A stretch of DNA of 64,000 bases from Hippophae tibetana (taxonomy: Eukaryota > Streptophyta > Magnoliopsida > Rosales > Elaeagnaceae), in contig CM072810.1 in the NCBI GenBank assembly GCA_037013495.1, forward strand, positions 29,045,843 through 29,109,842. Reading direction: 5' to 3'. The position numbers and the translations under genes are program-made. The notes under the pieces were generated by a model. The model did no database searches. It was not told the origin of the DNA and saw nothing but the letters and a program-made list of their open reading frames with translations. Positions 34,731 to 48,300 of the stretch are shown here, in pieces. Each line of letters opens with the position of its first letter. Position 1 is the stretch's first letter.

Positions 34731-35320
34731 GAATTTGTTCCAAGTTTCAGCCTCTTGCTTGATATAGAGGTCAAAATTTTTGGTCAATTTCGTAGTTCTA
34801 GATGTATTTTTTAGCTCAAATACCTATATGAGTGGTCTACCAAATATTTCATGTTGTTTGGAAGAAGTACAACTCTAAATTCATTGAAATAATCATTTTA
34901 GAGCTCGGATTATTTTTTTCTAAAACCCCTAAAAAAGGGTTAATTCTATCTAAGAAATTTATTAACTCTCTGGGAAAGTAGATCCCATTTCTCTACATTG
35001 GTATTAGAGTCATCATTCCTAACAATTGTGCCAAAAAGATCTTCACTAAGACCACAATCCTTGATGTCTATAAAGGCAGGCTCTTTCCGTCCTCGAAAGT
35101 GCATTGCTGACATATTGGTTACAAGTGATGCTGTTCGAATACTTGCCCAAGTGATTCATTTAATAGTAAGTTCACAAGGATTTTTCATGTATTTAAGCAA
35201 GGTAACTTTTGCTTGAAAATGATAAGGTAAGCTAGTTAGGAATTTCTCAATCTACTTCTCTTTCTTGATAGGTCCACCCAAATTGTACGAGTAGTTGATA
35301 ATGTTTGAAAAACATGATTA
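34731..35320 (+). repeat. D-type monomer 3
   Basis: This is the octamer counterpart of the monomer at 30020. I noticed no difference between them by eye, including the shared GTGCATTGC and the preceding GTCCATCCAAATTG. It is followed by a GAACTC-type monomer at 35321. Confidence 0.88.
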
Positions 35321-37086
35321 GAATTTATTCAAAGTTTCGTCCTCTTGCTTGATATAGAGTTCAATATTTTTGGTCAACTTCGTAGTTCTAGGTTTATTTT
35401 GAACTCAAATACCTATATGAGTGGTCTACAAAATATTTCATGTTGTTTGGAAGAAGTACAACTCTAAATTCATTGAAATAATCATTTTGGAGCTCGGATT
35501 ATTATTTTCTAAAACCCCTAAAAAGGGTTAATTCTATCGAAGAAATTTAGTAACTCTCTGGGAAAGTAGATCCCATTTCTCTTCATTGGTATTAGAGTCA
35601 TCATTTCTAACAATTGTGTCAAAAATATTTTCGCTAAGACCACTATCCTTGATGTCTATAAAGCCAAGCTCTTTCCGTCCTCGAAAGTGGATGGCTGACA
35701 TATTGGATACAAGTGATGCAGTTCGAATACTTGCCCAAGTGATTCATTTAACAGTAAGTTCGCAAGGATTTTTTATGTATTTAAGCAAGGTTACTTTTGC
35801 TTGAAAATGATAAGGTAAGCTAGTAAGGAATTTCTAAATCTATTTCCCTTTCCAGATTGGTCCACCAAATTTGTAGAAGTAGTTGATAGTGTTTGAAAAA
35901 CATGATTAGAATTTGTTCCAAGTTTCATCCTCTTGCTTGATATAGAGTTCAATATTTTTGGTCAACTTCGTAGTTCTAGATTTAATTTTTAGCTCAAATA
36001 CTTATATGAGTGGTCTGCAAAATATTTCATGTTGTTTGGAAGAAGTACAACTCTAACTTCATTGAAATAAACATTTTGGAGCTCGGATTATTTTTTTCTA
36101 AAACCCCTAAAAAGGGTTAATTTTATCGAAGAAATTTAGTAACTCTCTGGGAAAGTAGATCCCATTTCTCTTCATTGGTATTAGAGTCATCATTTCAAAC
36201 AATTGTGTCAAAAAGATTTTCGCTAAGACCACTATCCTTGATGTCTATAAAGCAAAGCTCTTTCCTTCCTCGAAAGTGGATGGATGACATATTGGTTACA
36301 AGTGATGCAGTTCGAATACTTGCCCAAGTGATTCATTTAACAGTAAGTTCACAAGGATTTTTCATGTATTTAAGCAAGGTAACTTTTGCTTGAAAATTAT
36401 AAGGTAAGCTAGTAAGGAATTTCTCAATGTACTTCTCTTTCCTAATAGATCCACCCAAATTGTACGAGTAGTTGATAATGTTTGAAAAACATTATTAGAA
36501 TTTGTTCCAAGTTTCAGCCTCTTGCTTGATATAGAGGTCAAAATTTTTGGTCAATTTCGTAGTTCTAGATTTATTTTTTAGCTCAAATACCTATATGAGT
36601 GGTCTACCAAATATTTCATGTTGTTCGGAAGAAGTACAACTCTAAATTCATTGAAATAATCATTTTGGAGCTCGGATTATTTTTTTCCAAAACCCCTAAA
36701 AAGGGTTAATTCTATCTAAGAAATTTAGTAACTCTCTGGGAAAGTAGATCCCATTTCTCTTCATTGGTATTAGAGTCATCATTTCTAACAATTGTGTCAA
36801 AAAGATTTTCGCTAAGACCACTATCCTTGATGTCTATAAAGCAAAGCTCTTTCCTTCCTCGAAAGTGGATGGCTGACATATTGGTTACAAGTGATGCAGT
36901 TCGAATACTTGCCCAAGTGATTCATTTAACAGTAAGTTCACAAGGATTTTTCATGTATTTAAGCAAGGTAACTTTTGCTTGAAAATGATAAGGTAAGCTA
37001 GTAAGGAATTTCTCAATGTACTTCTCTTTCCTAATAGGTCCACCCAAATTGTACGAGTAGTTGATAATGTTTGAAAAACATGACTA

Positions 37087-37669
37087 GAATTTGTTCCAAG
37101 TTTTTGCCTCTTGCTTGATATAGAGGTCAAAAGTTTTGGTCAATTTCGTAGTCCTAGATTTATTTTTTAGCTCAAATACCTATATGAGTGGTCTACCAAA
37201 TATTTCATGTTGTTTGGAAGAAGTACAACTCTAAATTCATTGAAATAATCATTTTGGAGCTCGGATTATTTTTTTCTAAAACCCCTAAAAAGGGTTAATT
37301 CTATCTAAGAATTTTATTAACTCTCTGTAGATCCCATTTCTCTTCATTGGTATTAGAGTCATCATTTCTAACAATTGTGTCCAAAAGATCTTCGCTAAGA
37401 CCACTATCCTTGATGTCTATAAAGCCAAGCTCTTTCCGTCCTCGAAAGTGGATGGCTGACATATTGGTTACAAGTGATGCAGTTCGAATACTTGCGCAAG
37501 TGATTCATTTAACAGTAAGTTCACAAGGATTTTTCATGTATTTAAGCAAGGTAACTTTTACTTGAAAATGATAAGGTAAGTATGTAAGGAATTTCTCAAT
37601 GTACTTCTCTTTCCTCATAGGTCCACCCAAATTGTACGAGTAGTTGATAGTGTTTGAAAAACATTATTA
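37087..37669 (+). repeat. 583-bp monomer with 6-bp deletion, copy B
   Basis: This has the same 6-bp deletion as the monomer at 22374, 14713 bp upstream, together with the same GTAAGTATGTAAGG and CCTCATAGG end. It differs by AAAGTTTTGG near the start and by keeping GTGATGCAG. Related monomers without the deletion (32376, 38848, 42382) lie around it. Confidence 0.9.
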
Positions 37670-38258
37670 GAATTTGTTCCAAGTTTCATCCTCTTGCTTG
37701 ATATAGAGTTCAATATTTTTGGTCAACTTCGTAGTTCTAGATTTATTTTTTAGCTCAAATACTTATATGAGTGGTCTGCAAAATATTTCATGTTGTTTGG
37801 AAGAAGTACAACTCTAACTTCATTGAAATAAACATTTTGGAGCTCGGATTATTTTTTTCTAAAACCCCTAAAAAGGGTTAATTTTATCGAAGAAATTTAG
37901 TAACTCTCTGGGAAAGTAGATCCCATTTCTCTTCATTGGTATTAGAGTCATCATTTCAAACAATTGTGTCAAAAAGATTTTCGCTAAGACCACTATCCTT
38001 GATGTCTATAAAGCAAAGCTCTTTCCTTCCTCGAAAGTGGATTGCTGACATATTGGTTACAAGTGATGCAGTTCGAATACTTGCCCAAGTGATTCATTTA
38101 ACAGTAAGTTCACAAGGATTTTTCATGTATTTAAGCAAGGTAACTTTTGCTTGAAAATGATAAGGTAAGCTAGTAAGGAATTTCTCAATGTACTTCTCTT
38201 TCCTAATAGGTCCACCCAAATTGTACGAGTAGTTGATAATGTTTGAAAAACAAGATTA
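37670..38258 (+). repeat. Monomer repeating the 35909 type at the octamer edge
   Basis: This carries TTTTATCGAAG and TTCAAACAATTG, shared only with 31198 and 35909. It lies three monomers after 35909, so 35909-37669 and 37670-about 39436 also form a loose trimer. It has a private GTGGATTGC and switches at its end to TGATAAGG with CTAATAGGTCC. Confidence 0.8.
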
Positions 38259-41200
38259 GAATTTGTTCCAAGTTTCAGCCTCTTGCTTGATATAGAGGTC
38301 AAAATTTTTGGTCAATTTCGTAGTTCTAGATGTATTTTTTAGCTCAAATACCTATATGAGTGGTCTACCAAATATTTCATGTTGTTTGGAAGAAGTACAA
38401 CTCTAAATTCATTGAAATAATCATTTTGGAGCTCGGATTATTTTTTTCCAAAACCCCTAAAAAGGGTTAATTCTATCTAAGAAATTTAGTAACTCTCTGG
38501 GAAAGTAGATCCCATTTCTCTTCATTGGTATTAGAGTCATCATTTCTAACAATTGTGTCAAAAAGATTTTCGCTAAGACCACTATCCTTGATGTCTATAA
38601 AGCAAAGCTCTTTCCTTCCTCGAAAGTGGATGGCTGACATATTGGTTACAAGTGATGCAGTTCGAATACTTGCCCAAGTGATTCATTTAACAGTAAGTTC
38701 ACAAGGATTTTTCATGTATTTAAGCAAGGTAACTTTTGCTTGAAAATGATAAGGTAAGCTAGTAAGGAATTTCTCAATGTACTTCTCTTTCCTAATAGGT
38801 CCACCCAAACTGTACGAGTAGTTGATAATGTTTGAAAAACATGACTAGAATTTGTTCCAAGTTTTTGCCTCTTGCTTGATATAGAGGTCAAAATTTTTGG
38901 TCAATTTCGTAGTCCTAGATTTATTTTTTAGCTCAAATACCTATATGAGTGGTCTACCAAATATTTCATGTTGTTTGGAAGAAGTACAACTCTAAATTCA
39001 TTGAAATAATCATTTTGGAGCTCGGATTATTTTTTTCTAAAACCCCTAAAAAGGGTTAATTCTATTTAAGAATTTTATTAACTCTCTGGGAAAGTAGATC
39101 CCATTTCTCTTCATTGGTATTAGAGTCATCATTTCTAACAATTGTGTCCAAAAGATCTTCGCTAAGACCACTATCCTTGATGTTTATAAAGCCAAGCTCT
39201 TTCCGTCCTCGAAAGTGGATGGCTGACATATTGGTTACAAGTGATGCAGTTCGAATACTTGCGCAAGTGATTCATTTAACAGTAAGTTCACAAGGATTTT
39301 TCATGTATTTAAGCAAGGTAACTTTTACTTGAAAATGATAAGGTAAGCATGTAAGGAATTTCTCAATGTACTTCTCTTTCCTGATAGGTCCACCCAAATT
39401 GTACGAGTAGTTGATAGTGTTTGAAAAACATGATTAGAATTTTATTCCAAGTTTCATCCTCTTGCTTGATATAGAGTTCAAAATTTTTGGTCAACTTCGT
39501 AGTTCTAGATTTATTTTTTAGCTCAAATACTTATATGAGTGGTCTGCAAAATATTTCATGTTGTTTTGAAGAAGTACAACTCTAAATTCATTGAAATAAT
39601 CATTTTAGAGCTCGGATTATTTTTTTCAAAACCCCTAAAAAGGGTTAATTCTACCTAACAAATTCAGTAACTCTCTAGGAAAGTAGATCTCATTTCTCTT
39701 CATTGGTATTAGAGTCATCATTCCTAACAATTGTGTCAAAAAGATTTTCGCTAAGACCACTATCCTTGATGTCTATAAAGCCAAGCTCTTTCCGTCCTCG
39801 AAAGTGGATGCCTGACATATTGGTTACAAGTGATGCAGTTCGAATACTTGCCCAAGTGATTCATTTAACAGTAAGTTCACAAGGATTTTTCATGTATTTA
39901 AGCAAGGTAACTTTTGCTTGAAAATGATAAGGTAAGCTAGTAAGGAATTTCTCAATGTGCTTCTCTTTCCTCATAGGTCCACCCAAATTGTACGAGTAGT
40001 TGATAGTGTTTGAAAAACAAGATTAGAATTTGTTCCAAGTTTCAGCCTCTTGCTTGATATAGAGGTCAAATTTTTTGGTCAATTTCGTAGTTCTAGATGT
40101 ATTTTTTAGCTCAAATACCTATATGAGTGGTCTACCAAATATTTCATGTTGTTTGGAAGAAGTACAACTCTAAATTCATTGAAATAATCATTTTGGAGCT
40201 CGGATTATTTTTTTCTAAAACCCCTAAAAAGGGTTAATTCTATCGAAGAAATTTAGTAACTCTCTGGGAAAGTAGATCCCATTTCTCTTCATTGGTATTA
40301 GAGTCATCATTTCTAACAATTGTGTGAAAAATATTTTCGCTAAGACCACTATCCTTGATGTCTATAAAGCCAAGCTCTTTCCGTCCTCGAAAGTGGATGG
40401 CTGACATATTGGATACAAGTGATGCAGTTCGAATACTTGGCCAAGTGATTCATTTAACACTAAGTTCGCAAGGATTTTTTATGTATATAAGCAAGGTTAC
40501 TTTTGCTTGTAAATGATAAGGTAAGCTAGTAAGTAATTTCTCAATCTATTTCCCTTTCCAGATTGGTCCACCCAATTTGTAGAAGTAGTTGATAGTGTTT
40601 GAAAAACATGATTAGAATTTGTTCCAAGTTTCATCCTCTTGCTTGATATAGAGTTCAATATTTTTGGTCAACTTCGTAGTTCTAGATTTATTTTTTAGCT
40701 CAAATACTTATATGAGTGGTCTGCAAAATATTTCATGTTGTTTGGAAGAAGTACAACTCTAACTTCATTGAAATAAACATTTTGGAGCTCGGATTATTTT
40801 TTTCTAAAACCCCTAAAAAGGGTTAATTCTATCGAAGAAATTTAGTAGCTCTCTGGGAAAGTAGATCCCATTTCTCTTCATTGGTATTAGAGTCATCATT
40901 TCTAACAATTGTGTCAAAAAGATTTTCGCTAAGACCACTATCCTTGATGTCTATAAAGCAAAGCTCTTTCCTTCCTCGAAAGTGGATGGCTGACATATTG
41001 GTTACAAGTGATGCAGTTCGAATACTTGCCCAAGTGATTTATTTAACAGTAAGTTCACAAGGATTTTTCATGTATTTAAGCAAGGTAACTTTTGCTTGAA
41101 AATTATAAGGTAAGCAAGTAAGGAATTTCTCAATGTACTTCTCTTTCCTAATAGATCCACCCAAATTGTACGAGTAGTTGATAATGTTTGAAAAACATGA

Positions 41201-41792
41201 TTAGAATTTGTTCCAAGTTTCAGCCTCTTGCTTGATATAGAGGACAAAAATTTTGGTCAATTTCGTAGTTCTAGATTTATTTTTTAGCTCAAATACCTAT
41301 ATGAGTGGTCTACCAAATATTTCATGTTGTTCGGAAGAAGTACAACTCTAAATTCATTGAAATAATCATTTTGGAGCTCGGATTATTTTTTTCCAAAACC
41401 CCTAAAAAGGGTTAATTCTATCTAAGAAATTTAGTAACTCTCTGGGAAAGTAGATCCCATTTCTCTTCATTGGTATTAGAGTCATCATTTCTAGCAATTG
41501 TGTCAAAAAGATTTTCGCTAAGACCACTATCCTTGATGTCTATAAAGCAAAGCTCTTTCCTTCCTCGAAAGTGGATGGCTGACATATTGGTTACAAGTGA
41601 TGCAGTTCGAATACTTGCCCAAGTGATTCATTTAACAGTAAGTTCACAAGGATTTTTCATGTATTTAAGCAAGGTAACTTTTGCTTGAAAATGATAAGGT
41701 AAGCTAGTAAGGAATTTCTCAATGTACTTCTCTTTCCTAATAGGTCCACCCAAATTGTACGAGTAGTTGATAATGTTTGAAAAACAAGATTA
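38259..41792 (+). repeat. Hexamer HOR (first kind), copy 1 (3534 bp)
   Basis: Members at 38259, 38848 (GACTAG, preceded by CCCAAACTGTACG), 39437 (CTACCTAACAAATTC, CTCTAGGAAAG), 40026 (GTGTGAAAAATA, CTTGGCCAAG, ACACTAAG), 40615 (CATCCTC type) and 41204 (GAGGACAAAAATTTTGG, GTTCGGAAG, CTAGCAATTG). Private changes include ATGTTTATAAAG, an extra T in GAATTTTATTCC and TGTATATAAGC. Confidence 0.87.
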
Positions 41793-44736
41793 GAATTTGT
41801 TCCAAGTTTTTGCCTCTTGCTTGATATAGAGGTCAAAATTTTTGGTCAATTTCGTAGTTCTAGATGTATTTTTTAGCTCAAATACCTATATGAGTGGTCT
41901 ACCAAATATTTCATGTTGTTTGGAAGAAGTACAACTCTAAATTCATTGAAATAATCATTTTGGAGCTCGGATTATTTTTTTCTAAAACCCCTAAAAAGGG
42001 TTAATTCTATCTAAGAAATTTAGTAACTCTCTGGGAAAGTAGATCCCATTTCTCTTCATTGGTATTAGAGTCATCATTTCTAACAATTGTGTCAAAAAGA
42101 TCTTCGCTGAGACCACTATCCTTGATGTCTATAAAGCAAAGCTCTTTCCTTCCTCGAAAGTGGATGGCTGACATATTGGTTACAAGTGATGCAGTTCGAA
42201 TACTTGCCCAAGTGATTCATTTAACAGTAAGTTCACAAGGATTTTTCATGTATTTAAGCAAGGTAACTTTTGCTTGAAAATGATAAGGTAAGCTAGTAAG
42301 GAATTTCTCAATGTACTTCTCTTTCCTAATAGGTCCACCCAAACTGTACGAGTAGTTGATAATGTTTGAAAAACATGACTAGAATTTGTTCCAAGTTTTT
42401 GCCTCTTGCTTGATATAGAGGTCAAAATTTTTGGTCAATTTCGTAGTCCTAGATTTATTTTTTAGCTCAAATACCTATATGAGTGGTCTACCAAATATTT
42501 CATGTTGTTTGGAAGAAGTACAACTCTAAATTCATTGAAATAATCATTTTGGAGCTCGGATTATTTTTTTCTAAAACCCCTAAAAAGGGTTAATTCTATC
42601 TAAGAATTTTATTAACTCTCTGGGAAAGTAGATCCCATTTCTCTTCATTGGTATTAGAGTCATCATTTCTAACAATTGTGTCCAAAAGATCTTCGCTAAG
42701 ACCACTATCCTTGATGTCTATAAAGCCAAGCTCTTTCCGTCCTCGAAAGTGGATGGCTGACATATTGGTTACAAGTGATGCAGTTCGAATACTTGCGCAA
42801 GTGATTCATTTAACAGTAAGTTCACAAGGATTTTTCATGTATTTAAGCAAGGTAACTTTTACTTGAAAATGATAAGGTAAGCATGTAAGGAATTTCTCAA
42901 TGTACTTCTCTTTCCTGATAGGTCCACCCAAATTGTACGAGTAGTTGATAGTGTTTGAAAAACATGATTAGAATTTGTTCCAAGTTTCATCCTCTTGCTT
43001 GATATAGAGTTCAAAATACTTGGTCAACTTCGTAGTTCTAGATTTATTTTTTAGCTCAAATACTTATATGAGTGGTCTGCAAAATATTTCATGTTGTTTT
43101 GAAGAAGTACAACTCTAAATTCATTGAAATAATCATTTTAGAGCTCGGATTATTTTTTTCAAAACCCCTAAAAAGGGTTAATTCTACCTAACAAATTCAG
43201 TAACTCTCTAGGAAAGTAGATCTCATTTCTCTTCATTGGAATTAGAGTCATCATTCCTAACAATTGTGTCAAAAAGATTTTCGCTAAGACCACTATCCTT
43301 GATGTCTATAAAGCCAAGCTCTTTCCGTCCTCGAAAGTGGATGCCTGACATATTGGTTACAAGTGATGCAGTTCGAATACTTGCCCAAGTGATTCATTTA
43401 ACAGTAAGTTCACAAGGATTTTTCATGTATTTAAGCAAGGTAACTTTTGCTTGAAAATGATAAGGTAAGCTAGTAAGGAATTTCTCAATGTGCTTCTCTT
43501 TCCTCATAGGTCCACCCAAATTGTACGAGTAGTTGATAGTGTTTGAAAAACAAGATTAGAATTTGTTCCAAGTTTCAGCCTCTTGCTTGATATAGAGGTC
43601 AAAAATTTTGGTCAATTTCGTAGTTCTAGATGTATTTTTTAGCTCAAATACCTATATGAGTGGTCTACCAAATATTTCATGTTGTTTGGAAGAAGTACAA
43701 CTCTAAATTCATTGAAATAATCATTTTGGAGCTCGGATTATTTTTTTCTAAAACCCCTAAAAAGGGTTAATTCTATCGAAGAAATTTAGTAACTCTCTGG
43801 GAAAGTAGATCCCATTTCTCTTCATTGGTATTAGAGTCATCATTTCTAACAATTGTGTGAAAAATATTTTCGCTAAGACCACTATCCTTGATGTCTATAA
43901 AGCCAAGCTCTTTCCGTCCTCGAAAGTGGATGGCTGACATATTGGATACAAGTGATGCAGTTCGAATACTTGGCCAAGTGATTCATTTAACACTAAGTTC
44001 GCAAGGATTTTTTATGTATTTAAGCAAGGTTACTTTTGCTTGAAAATGATAAGGTAAGCTAGTAAGGAATTTCTCAATCTATTTCCCTTTCCAGATTGGT
44101 CCACCCAATTTGTAGAAGTAGTTGATAGTGTATGAAAAACATGATTAGAATTTGTTCCAAGTTTCATCCTCTTGCTTGATATAGAGTTCAATATTTTTGG
44201 TCAACTTCGTAGTTCTAGATTTATTTTTTAGCTCAAATACTTATATGAGTGGTCTGCAAAATATTTCATGTTGTTTGGAAGAAGTACAACTCTAACTTCA
44301 TTGAAATAAACATTTTGGAGCTCGGATTATTTTTTTCTAAAACCCCTAAAAAGGATTAATTCTATCGAAGAAATTTAGTAACTCTCTGGGAAAGTAGATC
44401 CCATTTCTCTTCATTGGTATTAGAGTCATCATTTCTAACAATTGTGTCAAAAAGATTTTCGCTAAGACCACTATCCTTGATGTCTATAAAGCAAAGCTCT
44501 TTCCTTCCTCGAAAGTGGATGGCTGACATATTGGATACAAGTGATGCAGTTCGAATACTTGGCCAAGTGATTCATTTAACACTAAGTTCGCAAGGATTTT
44601 TTATGTATTTAAGCAAGGTAACTTTTGCTTGAAAATTATAAGGTAAGCAAGTAAGGAATTTCTCAATCTATTTCCCTTTCCAGATTGGTCCACCCAATTT
44701 GTAGAAGTAGTTGATAGTGTTTGAAAAACATGATTA
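41793..44736 (+). repeat. Hexamer HOR (first kind), copy 2 (five members kept)
   Basis: Monomers 41793, 42382, 42971, 43559 and 44148 follow the order of copy 1 at an offset of 3533-3534 bp, including CCCAAACTGTACG, CTACCTAACAAATTC and CTTGGCCAAG. The first is a mosaic (TTTTTGCCTC with GATGTATT and GATCTTCGCTGAG). The fifth (44148) starts as the CATCCTC type but takes CTTGGCCAAG and ACACTAAGTTCGC from its left neighbour. The sixth position (44737) holds a different subtype. Confidence 0.84.
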
Positions 44737-45325
44737 GAATTTGTTCCAAGTTTCATCCTCTTGCTTGATATAGAGTTCAATATTTTTGGTCAACTTCGTA
44801 GTTCTAGATTTATTTTTTAGCTCAAATACTTATATGAGTGGTCTGCAAAATATTTCATGTTGTTTGGAAGAAGTACAACTCTAACTTCATTGAAATAAAC
44901 ATTTTGGAGCTCGGATTATTTTTTTCTAAAACCCCTAAAAAGGGTTAATTCTATCGAAGAAATTTAGTAACTCTCTGGGAAAGTAGATCCCATTTCTCTT
45001 CATTGGTATTAGAGTCATCATTTCTAACAATTGTGTCAAAAAGATTTTCGCTAAGACCACTATCCTTGATGTCTATAAAGCAAAGCTCTTTCCTTCCTCG
45101 AAAGTGGATGGCTGACATATTGGTTACAAGTGATGCAGTTCGAATACTTGCCCAAGTGATTCATTTAACAGTAAGTTCACAAGGATTTTTCATGTATTTA
45201 AGCAAGGTAACTTTTGCTTGAAAATGATAAGGTAAGCTAGTAAGGAATTTCTCAATGTACTTCTCTTTCCTAATAGGTCCACCCAAATTGTACGAGTAGT
45301 TGATAATGTTTGAAAAACATGACTA
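44737..45325 (+). repeat. Linker monomer between the two hexamer HORs
   Basis: A CATCCTC-type monomer follows another of the same type (44148) and takes the place of the CAGCCTC-type expected from 41204. It is close to 40615 and 46.2 kb monomers. It ends TGATAAGG with CTAATAGGTCC, leading into the next hexamer. Confidence 0.75.
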
Positions 45326-48300
45326 GAATTTGTTCCAAGTTTTTGCCTCTTGCTTGATATAGAGGTCAAAATTTTTGGTCAATTTCGTAGTTCTAGATGT
45401 ATTTTTTAGCTCAAATACCTATATGAGTGGTCTACCAAATATTTCATGTTGTTTGGAAGAAGTACAACTCTAAATTCATTGAAATAATCATTTTGGAGCT
45501 CGGATTATTTTTTTCTAAAACCCCTAAAAAGGGTTAATTCTATCGAAGAAATTTAGTAACTCTCTGGGAAAGTAGATCCCATTTCTCTTCATTGGTATTA
45601 GAGTCATCATTTCTAACAATTGTGTCCAAAAGATCTTCGCTGAGACCACTATCCTTGATGTCTATAATGCCAAGCTCTTTCTGTCCTCGAAAGTGGATGG
45701 CTGACATATTGGTTACAAGTGATGCAGTTCGAATACTTGCCCAAGTGATTCATTTAACAGTAAGTTCACAAGGATTTTTCATGTATTTAAGCAAGGTAAC
45801 TTTTGCTTGAAAATTATAAGGTAAGCAAGTAAGGAATTTCTCAATGTACTTCTCTTTCCTAATAGATCCACCCAAATTGTACGAGTAGTTGATAATGTTT
45901 GAAAAACATGATTAGAATTTGTTCCAAGTTTCAGCCTCTTGCTTGATATAGAGTTCAATATTTTTGGTCAACTTCGTAGTTCTAGATTTATTTTTTAGCT
46001 CAAATACTTATATGAGTGGTCTGCAAAATATTTCATGTTGTTTGGAAGAAGTACAACTCTAACTTCATTGAAATAAACATTTTGGAGCTCGGATTATTTT
46101 TTTCTAAAACCCCTAAAAAGGGTTAATTCTATCGAAGAAATTTAGTAACTCTCTGGGAAAGTAGATCCCATTTCTCTTCATTGGTATTAGAGTCATCATT
46201 TCTAACAATTGTGTCAAAAAGATTTTCGCTAAGACCACTATCCTTGATGTCTATAAAGCAAAGCTCTTTCCTTCCTCGAAAGTGGATGGCTGACATATTG
46301 GTTACAAGTGATGCAGTTCGAATACTTGCCCAAGTGATTCATTTAACAGTAAGTTCACAAGGATTTTTCATGTATTTAAGCAAGGTAACTTTTGCTTGAA
46401 AATTATAAGGTAAGCAAGTAAGGAATTTCTCAATGTACTTCTCTTTCCTAATAGATCCACCCAAATTGTACGAGTAGTTGATAATGTTTGAAAAACATGA
46501 TTAGAATTTGTTCCAAGTTTCAGCCTCTTGCTTGATATAGAGGACAAAAATTTTGGTCAATTTCGTAGTTCTAGATTTATTTTTTAGCTCAAATACCTAT
46601 ATGAGTGGTCTACCAAATATTTCATGTTGTTCGGAAGAAGTACAACTCTAAATTCATTGAAATAATCATTTTGGAGCTCGGATTATTTTTTTCCAAAACC
46701 CCTAAAAAGGGTTAATTCTATCTAAGAAATTTAGTAACTCTCTGGGAAAGTAGATCCCATTTCTCTTCATTGGTATTAGAGTCATCATTCCTAGCAATTG
46801 TGTCCAAAAGATTTTCGCTAAGACCACTATCCTTGATGTCTATAAAGCAAAGCTCTTTCCTTCCTCGAAAGTGGATGGCTGACATATTGGTTACAAGTGA
46901 TGCAGTTCGAATACTTGCCCAAGTGATTCATTTAACAGTAAGTTCACAAGGATTTTTCATGTATTTAAGCAAGGTAACTTTTGCTTGAAAATGATAAGGT
47001 AAGCTAGTAAGGAATTTCTCAATGTACTTCTCTTTCCTGATAGGTCCACCCAAATTGTACGAGTAGTTGATAGTGTTTGAAAAACATGACTAGAATTTGT
47101 TCCAAGTTTTTGCCTCTTGCTTGATATAGAGGTCAAAATTTTTGGTCAATTTCGTAGTTCTAGATGTATTTTTTAGCTCAAATACCTATATGAGTGGTCT
47201 ACCAAATATTTCATGTTGTTTGGAAGAAGTACAACTCTAAATTCATTGAAATAATCATTTTGGAGCTCGGATTATTTTTTTCTAAAACCCCTAAAAAGGG
47301 TTAATTCTATCGAAGAAATTTAGTAACTCTCTGGGAAAGTAGATCCCATTTCTCTTCACTGGTATTAGAGTCATCATTTCTAACAATTGTGTCCAAAAGA
47401 TCTTCGCTGAGACCACTATCCTTGATGTCTATAAAGCCAAGCTCTTTCTGTCCTCGAAAGTGGATGGCTGACATATTGGTTACAAGTGATGCAGTTCGAA
47501 TACTTGCCCAAGTGATTCATTTAACAGTAAGTTCACAAGGATTTTTCATGTATTTAAGCAAGGTAACTTTTGCTTGAAAATTATAAGGTAAGAAAGTAAG
47601 GAATTTCTCAATGTACTTCTCTTTCCTAATAGATCCACCCAAATTGTACGAGTAGTTGATAATGTTTGAAAAACATGATTAGAATTTGTTCCAAGTTTCA
47701 GCCTCTTGCTTGATATAGAGGTCAAAAAGTTTGGTCAATTTCGTAGTTCTAGATGTATTTTTTAGCTCAAATACCTATATGAGTGGTCTACCAAATATTT
47801 CATGTTGTTTGGAAGAAGTACAACTCTAAATTCATTGAAATAATCATTTTGGAGCTCGGATTATTTTTTTCCAAAACCCCTAAAAAGGGTTAATTCTATC
47901 TAAGAAATTTAGTAACTCTCTGGGAAAGTAGATCCCATTTCTCTTCATTGGTATTAGAGTCATCATTTCTAGCAATTGTGTCAAAAAGATTTTCGCTAAG
48001 ACCACTATCCTTGATGTCTATAAAGCCAAGCTCTTTCTGTCCTCGAAAGTGGATGGCTGACATATTGGTTACAAGTGATGCAGTTCGAATACTTGCCCAA
48101 GTGATTCATTTAACAGTAAGTTCACAATGATTTTTCATGTATTTAAGCAAGGTAACTTTTGCTTGAAAATTATAAGGTAAGCAAGTAAGGAATTTCTCAA
48201 TGTACTTCTCTTTCCTAATAGATCCACCCAAATTGTACGAGTAGTTGATAATGTTTGAAAAACATGATTAGAATTTGTTCCAAGTTTCAGCCTCTTGCTT

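Larger units (their letters stand above)
34143..37669 (+). repeat. Octamer HOR, copy 2 (six members)
   Basis: Monomers 34143, 34731, 35321, 35909, 36498 and 37087 match the first six members of copy 1, each offset by exactly 4711 bp. The third is a plain GAACTC-type monomer here where copy 1 has a mosaic. The sixth (37087) carries the 6-bp deletion CTCTCTGTAGATCCC, which copy 1 lacks. After it the order changes: 37670 resembles 35909 and not the expected seventh member. Confidence 0.88.
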
